Shown in pieces: positions 7,442-15,728 of a stretch of 64,000 bases of DNA. A program made the position numbers and the translations under genes. Numbering within the stretch: position 1 is the stretch's first letter; each line of letters begins with the position of its first letter. A model generated the notes under the pieces. That model saw only the letters and a list, made by a program, of their open reading frames with translations. It was not told the origin of the DNA and did no database searches. Source of the stretch: JAISDD01 sp031553935 (GTDB lineage Bacteria > Bacillota > Syntrophomonadia > Syntrophomonadales > Syntrophomonadaceae); contig JAVBKS010000001.1 of NCBI GenBank assembly GCA_031553935.1, forward strand, positions 1-64,000, read 5' to 3'.

Positions 7442-8215
7442 CTATCGTAATGCATGTTTTTTCTTGCTAAGACTTCCTCTTAGCCTTAGTATTGCTTTAG
7501 TATGAAGCTGCGATATCCTCGATTCCGATAAACTCAAGACAGCTCCAATTTCTTTTAGGGTAAGGCCTTCATAATAGTACAATGAAACGACTTCCTTTTC
7601 TTTGGCTGGAAGCCTTTCAATTGAACTTGATAAGGTTTCCTTAACCTCAATAAATTCAGCCATTTCCAAAGCGTCGACGGCATCATGATCTTCTAAAAGA
7701 TCAACCATTCTCTTTTTGCTGTCCTCTCCATCCTCACCCGGCAAAAAGTCGTCTAATGATACTATCGTCGTTGCGGCAACTTCTCTTAAGAGGTTTGACA
7801 GTTCCTTCATTGTTAAGCCGAGGGTTTCGGCGACCTCCGCATCAGTTGCGCTTCTGCCCAGCTTAGCTTCGAGCAAAGCATATGTTTTCTCTACTTCCTT
7901 GCTTTTTTGGCGTAAAGAAACCGGGACCCAATCCATTGCTCGCAGTCCATCAATCATTGATCCCCTGATCCTTGTGATTGCATAGGTTTCAAACTTAATA
8001 TTGCGTTTGTAATCAAATTTTTCTAAAGCATCAATTAATCCTTCAATTCCGTACGAAATTAGCTCATCGATTTCGACCAGAGACGACAGATTAATGGCCA
8101 AACGGTTGGCTACATATTTTACCAGTGATGCATAATTTATTATCAATTCATCACGTGCCGCTATTGATCCATTCTCTTTGTATTCAATCCAAAGCGAAGA
8201 ATAGTCACTTTTCAT
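7442..8215 (-). CDS. sigD: Flagellar/motility RNA polymerase sigma factor SigD (FliA/WhiG family)
   Basis: The 257-residue sigma-70 factor directs transcription of late flagellar and chemotaxis genes. Region 2 (ELISYGIEGLIDALEKF, then KFETYAITRIRGSMIDGLR and DWVP) is typical of the FliA/SigD/WhiG group. Region 3 and region 4 (LPAKEKEVVSLYY, LTLKEIGAVLSLSESRISQL) are complete. The length matches the family (about 255 aa). The ATG overlaps the cheD stop (TGATG), so the two are translationally coupled. It is normally held by the anti-sigma factor FlgM, which is not encoded in this window. Confidence 0.95.
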   Translation of the reverse strand: MKSDYSSLWIEYKENGSIAARDELIINYASLVKYVANRLAINLSSLVEIDELISYGIEGLIDALEKFDYKRNIKFETYAITRIRGSMIDGLRAMDWVPVSLRQKSKEVEKTYALLEAKLGRSATDAEVAETLGLTMKELSNLLREVAATTIVSLDDFLPGEDGEDSKKRMVDLLEDHDAVDALEMAEFIEVKETLSSSIERLPAKEKEVVSLYYYEGLTLKEIGAVLSLSESRISQLHTKAILRLRGSLSKKKHALR

Positions 8216-8700
8216 CAGATTATTCGCTCCCCACGCCCAATAGTTTTAATATTAAGATTTCCGTTATCAGGATCAAAAACAATAGTTCTCCCTGCATTAC
8301 CCCCAACATCTTTAACCAGCAATCTAATTTTATGTATCTGTAATTGCTCTTCAACTGCTATTGTATTTCTGTTCCCGATTTTCATGATATCATTTTCGCT
8401 CGCAGATTTAAACATCTGTGCTCCGCCAGCGATTTTTGCTACCAAACGTGAGGTATTGGCTCCGGCTTTTGCAATCTCCTCAAGAGCCTGCTCTAAGCCG
8501 GAATCAGCGAATTTCGCTCTATTAAATGACCCTTTAGTATTTTTGCAAGTTGGCAGCATTATGTGGATCAAGCAGGCTATTTTACTAGTTTCATCGCGTA
8601 AACAAATCCCTATGCATGAGCCTAGTCCTGTTGTCATCAAAGTGAACGGGGGTTTAGCGATCCTCATATCAGCAATTCCAACATGGATAATATTCTCCAT
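8215..8700 (-). CDS. cheD: Chemoreceptor glutamine deamidase CheD
   Basis: The 161-residue enzyme deamidates glutamines in chemoreceptors and binds CheC. The diagnostic segment TGLGSCIGICLRD supplies the catalytic Cys, and the following CLIHIMLPT the catalytic His. Family length is about 160. It overlaps the cheC stop and the sigD start, showing tight coupling in the adaptation module cheB-cheA-cheW-cheC-cheD. Confidence 0.95.
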   Translation of the reverse strand: MENIIHVGIADMRIAKPPFTLMTTGLGSCIGICLRDETSKIACLIHIMLPTCKNTKGSFNRAKFADSGLEQALEEIAKAGANTSRLVAKIAGGAQMFKSASENDIMKIGNRNTIAVEEQLQIHKIRLLVKDVGGNAGRTIVFDPDNGNLNIKTIGRGERII

Positions 8701-9329
8701 TATTTATTCACTCCAAGAGATTTTAATATAATATCTAACGATCCGGTATTTGGCATCAAAAAGAAGTTGCCTACAAGTTCTTCTTCATTTTTGCTCAGTT
8801 GCGTCTTAAGCAACAGGACCCTATCCTCCAGTTCTCCGAATTGGGCTAAAACACTATCCATGATGGCACCGGCCATATCTATTCCAATCATAGGAATAGA
8901 AGAAATGAAACTCAAACCGGTGAATGCTGCTAAGGAATTAAGATATGTAGATGCTATAATGTTGCCGACCTCAAGCATTACGGAATATTCCATATCCGTA
9001 AAACTTTCCGGCGTAGTATTATTCGTAGTAGGACGATTCATAAGCAGATTAACCAAAGTGAAAGCTTTTTCATAAGAAAACATTAATAGTATATTGGCAG
9101 GTGCCGGCCCACTGGCTGTTAAGTAAAGGCAAACCATATGAGCTTCCGGCCCCCCCACAAGATCAATGACCTCGGAAAACTCCAAAAACCTAACTTCCGG
9201 AATGGTCATGTCAATCTTGTCATTTACCATCTGGGCTAAAGCTGATGCCGCATTTCCTGCGCCAATATTCCCCATTTCTTTGAGAACATCTAATTCTATA
9301 CCTGTTAAAGAGTTTTTTTCATCATTCAT
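8700..9329 (-). CDS. cheC: CheY-P phosphatase CheC
   Basis: The 209-residue protein carries two pseudo-symmetric active-site helices with the E-x2-N signature: LKEMGNIGAGNAASAL near residue 15 and MLEVGNIIASTYLNSL near 115. Both are intact, so it should dephosphorylate CheY-P and also act as the CheD partner. Its neighbours cheW and cheD are the classic Firmicutes order. Confidence 0.95.
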   Translation of the reverse strand: MNDEKNSLTGIELDVLKEMGNIGAGNAASALAQMVNDKIDMTIPEVRFLEFSEVIDLVGGPEAHMVCLYLTASGPAPANILLMFSYEKAFTLVNLLMNRPTTNNTTPESFTDMEYSVMLEVGNIIASTYLNSLAAFTGLSFISSIPMIGIDMAGAIMDSVLAQFGELEDRVLLLKTQLSKNEEELVGNFFLMPNTGSLDIILKSLGVNK

Positions 9330-9345
9330 ACATGATTACACCTCA

Positions 9346-9810
9346 TCAGTCCATGATTTTATTTAGATCCAAAAGAATAAGCAAACGATCGTTATTCTTT
9401 ATTACTCCTAATATATGATCCTTATTGGCAGAATCATATAATTTATCAGCTTCTTCTATATCTTGTGGGTTAACATGAACCACTTCCACAACCTCATCTA
9501 CTATTACTCCTATTTTTAATTCGTCTATTTGAAAAACGATTATGCGGCTGTCTTCTTCATTTCCTAAAGGCTGCAATGAGAAGCGGGTATATAAATTTAT
9601 AATTGGAATGATATTACCTCTAAGATTCATGACCCCTTCTATGTATTGCTCTGTCCTTGGAACTCGAGTGATCGTTAAAACCTTATTGATCTCTTGCACG
9701 TTTAAAATATCAACCGCGTATTCTTCGACTCCAAGTTTAAAGACGACTACTTGCAAATTTTCTTTTTCCGATGCTGTATTATCTTCTGAATTCAGACCTA
9801 TCATGCTCAT
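9346..9810 (-). CDS. cheW: Chemotaxis coupling protein CheW
   Basis: The 154-residue CheW domain links receptors to the kinase CheA. The typical core is visible: FKLGVEEYAVDILNVQEI, TRVPRTEQYIEGVMNLRGNIIPIINL and IGVIVDEVVEVV. The first 20 residues precede the domain and are variable. GGAGGTG lies upstream of the ATG. It follows cheA with about 15 bases of spacing. Confidence 0.95.
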   Translation of the reverse strand: MSMIGLNSEDNTASEKENLQVVVFKLGVEEYAVDILNVQEINKVLTITRVPRTEQYIEGVMNLRGNIIPIINLYTRFSLQPLGNEEDSRIIVFQIDELKIGVIVDEVVEVVHVNPQDIEEADKLYDSANKDHILGVIKNNDRLLILLDLNKIMD

Positions 9811-9826
9811 GTTCCGGCACCTCCAG

Positions 9827-11854
9827 CTAAAATAGGGTAGCCATATCCAGTATCAAGCGGACATGTCCATCTCTATCAACAATTCCTCCAGCAATTCCTG
9901 GCAAGCCTTGGAATATTTTTCCCAATGACTTGATAACAATCTCTTGCTGACCAATCAGTGTATCGACTACCAACCCTATTTGGCGTCCTCCTTTGCGTAC
10001 GATAACAACATATATTGATTCATTATGCGAAATACTTGTATCAGGGGCTTCTACCAGTGCTGCCAGCCTGTACAAGGGCAACACCGTACCACGAAGCATA
10101 ATGACTTCTTGGTTTTGGATATTTTTTATATCCTGGATATTAATTATGGTGGTTTCATCAACCGTACTTAATGGAATAGCATAAACCTCATCACAAACCG
10201 AAATCATCAGTGCTTGAATTATCGCTAAGGTTAATGGCAGCTTTATCTTAAATTTCGATCCAATTCCAGGACGAGATTCAATATTTATTTCACCACTTAG
10301 GGACTCGATTTTGGTTTTGACAACATCTAAGCCGACACCGCGACCCGATATATCAGTAACGTTTGCTGCTGTACTGAAACCGGAATGGAAGAGCAGATTT
10401 GCGGCTTCCTCAAACGACATATCATCGGCCTGGCTCTTAGTAATTAGCCCCTTTTCAATTGCTTTGCCCAAAACTTTTTCTGGAACAATCCCTCTGCCAT
10501 CATCTTCTACTTCGATATAGACATTATTTCCCTCATGTCGAGCTCTTAGAAAAACCGTACCTTTTCTCGGCTTTCCAATTTCAACTCTCTCTTCATTAGT
10601 CTCTATGCCATGGTCTAAAGAATTGCGCAGTAAATGCACTAAGGGATCACCAATTTCATCAATAACCGTACGATCAAGTTCGGTTTCCTGACCTTCGACA
10701 ATAAATTCTATATCTTTATTAAGCTCTTTGGCTAAGTCTCTTACCATTCGGGGGAACCTGTTAAATACAGTTTCTACAGATACCATCCGCACTTTCATTA
10801 CTACCGATTGAAGATCAGCACTAACCCTATTTATCTGTTCAAGGGTTTCGTTCAGTTCAGCTATTCGCAGATCGGCGCCAATTTGCTCCATTCTGCCTTT
10901 GTGCATTACTAGCTCTCCGACTAGGTTCATTAGATTATCTAAGCGGTCAATATCAACCCTAACCGTTTGCTTGGTTTTAGCACTTTTTTTGATTTCCTTA
11001 TTATCCTCAAGAACCGCTGCTTTCTTTTCAACCTTTTCCGCAGGAGAGCTCTTTTTCTCTTGGGTAATTTCACTTGCATCTAACTGTTTCAGACAATGGA
11101 TGCTAACCTCAGGTATTTTCATTATTTTCTGTTCAATTTTTTCTTTATCCAGCTTAGTAATAATTAGCAAGGAAAGCCTATCATCAAATTTTCCATCATC
11201 AATATCCTGAACGCTTGGAATTGATTTGATGAGTTCACCCTCTTCTTCTAAAGCCTTTATAACCATATAAGCGCGAACTATTTTCATTAAACAGTTTTCA
11301 TCAATTACAACCGTAATATCAAGGACTTCCAGGTCCTTGCTTTGAGCCTCTGCAATTAGCGTCATATCATATTCATTCAGCTCAAAGATTTCTTCGATAT
11401 CATTTCTTTCATCGAATGAGCTGATACTTGCATCCAGCTGTTCTGTATTTGGTTCTAGAGCAACAGGTTTGCGGTTTTTAATATTATTAAGAACTTCAAC
11501 CAGATCACTATTATCAATGATCTCATTGCTGTCATCTTCAATCTTATCAATCATCAATTGAATCCTGTCAAAGGAGCGAAATAGGGTATTGACAACTAAT
11601 ATGTCAGCATCCAATATACCTGACTTCAAGTCGGACAAAACATCTTCCATATGATGCGTAAGGTCAGCTAAATTATCATAGCCCATGGTTGATGACATAC
11701 CTTTTAATGTATGGGCAGACCTAAAAATATCATTTAGGATCGCAATGTCATTCGGGCTTTTCTCTAAATCCAAAAGTCTTTGATTTAAAGACTCTAAATG
11801 CTCCCTGCTTTCTTCCAAAAAAACGTTTAAATACTGGGTCATGTCCATTTTCAT
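9827..11854 (-). CDS. cheA: Chemotaxis histidine kinase CheA
   Basis: The 675-residue kinase autophosphorylates and passes phosphate to CheY and CheB. The P1/Hpt domain holds the phospho-histidine at His48 (FRSAHTLKGMSS). A P2-like CheY-binding domain spans about 185-265, after which comes a Lys-rich linker. The P3 dimerisation helices begin near VDIDRLDNLMNLVGELV. The P4 ATPase shows the N box (HLLRNSLDHGIE), G1 (VEDDGRGIV) and G2 (SGRGVGLDVV). The P5 CheW-like domain ends the protein. Length and order are standard for Firmicutes. Confidence 0.97.
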   Translation of the reverse strand: MKMDMTQYLNVFLEESREHLESLNQRLLDLEKSPNDIAILNDIFRSAHTLKGMSSTMGYDNLADLTHHMEDVLSDLKSGILDADILVVNTLFRSFDRIQLMIDKIEDDSNEIIDNSDLVEVLNNIKNRKPVALEPNTEQLDASISSFDERNDIEEIFELNEYDMTLIAEAQSKDLEVLDITVVIDENCLMKIVRAYMVIKALEEEGELIKSIPSVQDIDDGKFDDRLSLLIITKLDKEKIEQKIMKIPEVSIHCLKQLDASEITQEKKSSPAEKVEKKAAVLEDNKEIKKSAKTKQTVRVDIDRLDNLMNLVGELVMHKGRMEQIGADLRIAELNETLEQINRVSADLQSVVMKVRMVSVETVFNRFPRMVRDLAKELNKDIEFIVEGQETELDRTVIDEIGDPLVHLLRNSLDHGIETNEERVEIGKPRKGTVFLRARHEGNNVYIEVEDDGRGIVPEKVLGKAIEKGLITKSQADDMSFEEAANLLFHSGFSTAANVTDISGRGVGLDVVKTKIESLSGEINIESRPGIGSKFKIKLPLTLAIIQALMISVCDEVYAIPLSTVDETTIINIQDIKNIQNQEVIMLRGTVLPLYRLAALVEAPDTSISHNESIYVVIVRKGGRQIGLVVDTLIGQQEIVIKSLGKIFQGLPGIAGGIVDRDGHVRLILDMATLF

Positions 11855-11882
11855 TACCCCTACCCCCTAGATGATAAATTAG

Positions 11883-12950
11883 CTACATATTCTTTATTAT
11901 CTCATCAGCAATTTCCGGTAAAGGTGCAATTATATCTACTTTGCCGGATTCAATGGCTACCTTAGGCATTCCATACACTACACAGGTGGATTGGTGCTCC
12001 GCAATTGTTATTCCACCACTATCTTTAATCTTAGCTAAACCTTGGGCTCCGTCGCTTCCCATCCCTGTCATTAAGACACCAATGGTTTTATGCGCGTAGT
12101 TATTGGCGGCAGATTCGAATAATACATCAACTGAAGGTCGGTGTCGGCCTCGAGGCTCTTCCTTATTAAGCCCGACAGTATAAACCTTCTTATGCTTAAT
12201 AACTGTTGAGTTTATCGTCAAATGATAATCACCTGGCGCGATGTAAGCATAACCGGGAAGTAAATATTCATTTTGCTCTGCCTCTTTGACCTTAATTGCA
12301 GAAATAGCATTTAAGCGCTCAGCCAAAGTTTTTGTAAATCCAGGCGGCATATGCTGAACAATCATAATTGCAGCTTTAATAACGCTTGGGATTTTGGGAA
12401 TAACTTCATTAAGCGCTTTCGGTCCCCCAGTTGATGTTCCGATTACGATTAACTTAGTCATTGTCAACTGGGCTTCATATTCTCTTTCTAATAAAGAACC
12501 TGCAATCTGCCGAGAACCAAGGTTGTCTTTGATTTCAGCAATATCATTTTTAGCGCTTGCGGCTACTATTACTTTTTTTCTTAGTTCTTCAGCAATTTCG
12601 CTGTTATAAATCGAGCTGCTTATCGGAGGCCGGTAAACAAAATCCACGGCTCCTTTTTCAAGTGCTCGCAGTGCATATACATTTCCAGCTTGACTATTCT
12701 TGCTGAGAACAATTATCGGTGTAGTCGTATTTCTTATTATTCTCTCGAAATCTTCAAACCAATTGATCTTAGCTATTTCGATGTCCATTACAACTACATC
12801 AGGTCGAAAATGATTGATTTTCAATTGGGCTTCTTTCATGTCCCGTGCTTGATCAATCACTTCCATAACTGGTGAGACATTTATAATCTCACTTACAAAG
12901 TTCCTCATGAACGCCAGATCATCAACTACCAAAACTCTAATCTTAGACAT
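11883..12950 (-). CDS. cheB: Receptor methylesterase/deamidase CheB with atypical receiver
   Basis: The 355-residue response regulator has an N-terminal receiver and a C-terminal methylesterase. The catalytic triad is complete: Ser173 in GTSTGGPKAL, His200 in VQHMPPGF, and Asp300 in TGMGSDGAQGL. The receiver keeps the acidic pair Asp10-Asp11 and the phospho-acceptor Asp56, with Ser83 after strand 4. However, the usual MPxMDG after the acceptor is replaced by IEIAKINWFEDF, and the conserved Lys of strand 5 (K-P) is Arg107 (YRPP). Phosphorylation control may therefore be altered. No cheR is found in the window. Confidence 0.92.
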   Translation of the reverse strand: MSKIRVLVVDDLAFMRNFVSEIINVSPVMEVIDQARDMKEAQLKINHFRPDVVVMDIEIAKINWFEDFERIIRNTTTPIIVLSKNSQAGNVYALRALEKGAVDFVYRPPISSSIYNSEIAEELRKKVIVAASAKNDIAEIKDNLGSRQIAGSLLEREYEAQLTMTKLIVIGTSTGGPKALNEVIPKIPSVIKAAIMIVQHMPPGFTKTLAERLNAISAIKVKEAEQNEYLLPGYAYIAPGDYHLTINSTVIKHKKVYTVGLNKEEPRGRHRPSVDVLFESAANNYAHKTIGVLMTGMGSDGAQGLAKIKDSGGITIAEHQSTCVVYGMPKVAIESGKVDIIAPLPEIADEIIKNM

Positions 12951-12970
12951 TTTGATCTCCAGAATAATTT

Positions 12971-13636
12971 CTAAAGCAAGCCTCTTTTAATCCAATCTCT
13001 TTGTTTATTAAAGATGTATTTGTACAAATAATCTATTTGATTTTGGCTGATATTATAGAATTGTACTCCAACCCCAATTGTACGCAATTCAGAGTTTTTG
13101 GGCTGAGTAACCCTGCGTACATCAGCTTTGCAATTCATAATATCCTTATCGCTTAATTGAATCTCAAGCTTTAATCTCTGGCCGGGCTCAACTTGTCCAA
13201 CGGTTGTAAAAAAGACTCCTCCCGCGCTTACATTATCTGTTATACCTTTTTCGAATTCGCTCAGCGATGCGTATAATTCCTGGTCTTCGGTTCTATACGT
13301 GACCGGCAGAGTAACATCAAGTCGCACATGCTCCCGTTTTTGCCCAACATTCGTGTATTCGGTTGGCTTTTCAATAACTAAAGTTGGAATCGGTTGAGCT
13401 TTTCTAGCAATAACCTTGCTATCTGCTGAAAATACACCGTTATTAGTTGTAAACAATAAGCTGATTCGATCGCCATTATGCAGCAGCAATAAGTTCCCTT
13501 GGGTACTGGGCATAGAAATGTGGATGCTGTTCTCGAAAACTTCCTCTATTCTGCTCGGCAGCTTCTTTTTACTATATTCATCTTCTTTTATTTCAATTGT
13601 AACTAGTTGATTAATTTTTATTTCAGGAATTATCAA
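12971..13636 (-). CDS. PilZ-domain c-di-GMP receptor, YcgR/DgrA-like flagellar brake
   Basis: The product of about 221 residues has an N-terminal YcgR-N/PilZN-like beta domain and a C-terminal PilZ domain. The c-di-GMP signature is present: QKREHVRLDV supplies the Arg-x3-Arg motif and DNVSAGGVFF the second motif (D/N-x-S-x2-G). Such proteins slow or bias the motor when c-di-GMP is high, by contacting FliG, FliM or MotA. The TTG at 13636 is preferred over the one at 13654 because GGAGGA lies 6 bases before it. It lies directly downstream of flhG. Confidence 0.88.
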   Translation of the reverse strand: MIIPEIKINQLVTIEIKEDEYSKKKLPSRIEEVFENSIHISMPSTQGNLLLLHNGDRISLLFTTNNGVFSADSKVIARKAQPIPTLVIEKPTEYTNVGQKREHVRLDVTLPVTYRTEDQELYASLSEFEKGITDNVSAGGVFFTTVGQVEPGQRLKLEIQLSDKDIMNCKADVRRVTQPKNSELRTIGVGVQFYNISQNQIDYLYKYIFNKQRDWIKRGLL

Positions 13637-13650
13637 ATTATCTCCTCCAT

Positions 13651-14583
13651 TCAATTCGTTTTGATTAACCCCATCAGTTTCGCCCAGAATTTTTTGGGAA
13701 CAAATGAGCCGTTTGAATTTTCCGCATTTACAGTAATTTCAGTCTCAGTTGATACCAACTCTTTTCCGATTCTGTTAATTGCTGCAACTATTCGCGAATT
13801 CGGATAAAGCGTAATTAACGGCTGCTGCTTGATAACGCCTAATCTAACCAGCTGGTCCTCATTTAAATTCCCGATTGTATCTACTCTTATATTCAAGAAT
13901 TGCTGACATGTTGTGGAGAATTTTTCAGCGATATTATTCACTTCTTTATTATTCAAACCCCGGTTGACAATAAGTTTAATGCTTTTTATGTTATTTATCC
14001 CCGGCACGCTTTTTAGTAGACTATAACAATCAGCAAATGCCGTTGGCTCCGGTGTTGTCACAAGCAATAGAACATCGGCGGCATTGATAAATGTCATGAC
14101 TGCCGGAGTTATCCCCGCCCCAGTATCTATAATTAAATAATCGTACCCTCGATTCAGTTTAGATAATTCCCTAACTATCCGCTGTACATCACTAAAACTC
14201 AGATTGTTTAGTTCTCCAATTCCTGACCACCCGGATATTATCTTTAACCCCGCCGGTCCTTCGGCTAAGATTTCTTCTATCGATAAATGATCACTAACCA
14301 AATGGCGTAAGGAATACTTGGGTACTATCCCCATCATGATATCAATATTTGCTAAACCAAGATCGCCATCAACTAATACTACTTTTTTCCCAGCCTGAGC
14401 TAAACTAATGGCAAGGTTTACAGCGATAGTTGTTTTTCCGACTCCACCTTTGCCGCTAGTAATGGTAATAATCTTAGAATTGTTTTCTGGCCACTTAACC
14501 TTAGTTTCATTCTTAATCTCAGCCGCGATTTGCGCTCTTAGGTCTTGAGCCAGCATACGCAGCTTGTCTGCTTGGTCTTTCAT
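13651..14583 (-). CDS. flhG: MinD-like ATPase FlhG (YlxH), flagellar number/placement regulator
   Basis: The 310-residue ParA/MinD-type ATPase has the deviant Walker A motif TSGKGGVGKTTIAVNLA near residue 45, preceded by a 30-residue N-terminal extension that binds and activates FlhF (DKLRMLAQDLR). Switch residues appear in VLVDGDLGLANIDIMMG and YDYLIIDTGAG. Its start overlaps the flhF stop. FlhF and FlhG together set flagellar position and number. Confidence 0.95.
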   Translation of the reverse strand: MKDQADKLRMLAQDLRAQIAAEIKNETKVKWPENNSKIITITSGKGGVGKTTIAVNLAISLAQAGKKVVLVDGDLGLANIDIMMGIVPKYSLRHLVSDHLSIEEILAEGPAGLKIISGWSGIGELNNLSFSDVQRIVRELSKLNRGYDYLIIDTGAGITPAVMTFINAADVLLLVTTPEPTAFADCYSLLKSVPGINNIKSIKLIVNRGLNNKEVNNIAEKFSTTCQQFLNIRVDTIGNLNEDQLVRLGVIKQQPLITLYPNSRIVAAINRIGKELVSTETEITVNAENSNGSFVPKKFWAKLMGLIKTN

Positions 14584-15728
14584 ATACTTCTACTGTTTTC
14601 CAGCAGCATAGCAGCCAAGCGAGAGGGATCTGGAACCATTATATCATCTGGAACATTCTGACCATTAGTCACATAAGCGATCGGCTTTTTGCATTCATAA
14701 ACCAAATTCAATACCTGTCCCCAACCTGCTGTTTCATCAAGCTTAGTAATAATGATTTTGTCTATACCAACCTCATTAAAAGAGTTGAAAATCTTAACTG
14801 CATCGTTATTATTGGTTGTTGCACTCATAACTAAAATTACTTCATCAGGCTTAGCTAAAGTCACGCATTCCTTGAGCTCAGCCATATGCTCCTGGTTATA
14901 AGGGCTGCGCCCGGCGGTATCAACAAAAATTACATCATTATGCATTAATTTTTCCAATGCATTTCTAAGCTCTTGGGGCGTAAATACTACGCTAAGGGCA
15001 ATCCCCATTATCTCAGCAAAAACTCTAAGCTGCTCAACCGCTGCTACTCGGTAGGTATCAAGCGTTACTAAAGCTACACTTTTTTGGTTAACAAAAGTCA
15101 TATTGGCTGCCAGTTTGGCAATGGTAGTGGTTTTCCCAACCCCTGTCGGCCCTACTAGAAATACTAAGTTTCCTTTCTTTTGGGGATTGATCTTGATTGG
15201 TTGAATGACATTTAAATACTCTTTTAAGTATTTCAAGTAAAATGCATTAACTATTTTTTGATCGTCACTCTTATTAGCCGGAATCCTAGCTTCAATCTGA
15301 CTGGTAATGTGACTTGCCACATCACTATTAACATTATTGCTGATTAAGGTCTCATGATACTGATTAAGCGAATCAGAGCGCAGCTCATTATCTTTGATTC
15401 TGCTTTTGATCGATTTCATTAAATTCTGCATCTTCTGCATTTCTTGCATGAGTTCCTGCTCGCAATTGACCAGTTCGCTTGCTTCAATTTCATTTTCTTT
15501 AGGTTTAAACTCGTTAACACGGCTTTCATCTTTCATTTGATCAGCCTGTAGTTTTAAATCGTCATCTATAACGGCCGTTACTTCATAATAGCTCGCGGTG
15601 ATGAATCTTTTTAGTCCGCGAGGTTTAATCTCTCTTGACTGCAGAATAATTGCATCACTACCCATTTCCTGCTTGACTTTCATTATTGCTTCTTGATAAT
15701 CCTTGCCCGAAAACTTCTTCACTATCAT
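14580..15728 (-). CDS. flhF: SRP-type GTPase FlhF
   Basis: The 382-residue GTPase has a B domain (about 1-130, including DAIILQSREIKPRG), an N domain, and a G domain with VFLVGPTGVGKTTTIAKLA (G1), DTYRVAAVEQL (G2), FVDTAGRSP (G3) and ITKLDET (G4). It recruits early flagellar components to the membrane. It overlaps flhA and flhG by 4 bases each, which indicates translational coupling. Confidence 0.96.
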   Translation of the reverse strand: MIVKKFSGKDYQEAIMKVKQEMGSDAIILQSREIKPRGLKRFITASYYEVTAVIDDDLKLQADQMKDESRVNEFKPKENEIEASELVNCEQELMQEMQKMQNLMKSIKSRIKDNELRSDSLNQYHETLISNNVNSDVASHITSQIEARIPANKSDDQKIVNAFYLKYLKEYLNVIQPIKINPQKKGNLVFLVGPTGVGKTTTIAKLAANMTFVNQKSVALVTLDTYRVAAVEQLRVFAEIMGIALSVVFTPQELRNALEKLMHNDVIFVDTAGRSPYNQEHMAELKECVTLAKPDEVILVMSATTNNNDAVKIFNSFNEVGIDKIIITKLDETAGWGQVLNLVYECKKPIAYVTNGQNVPDDIMVPDPSRLAAMLLENSRSI

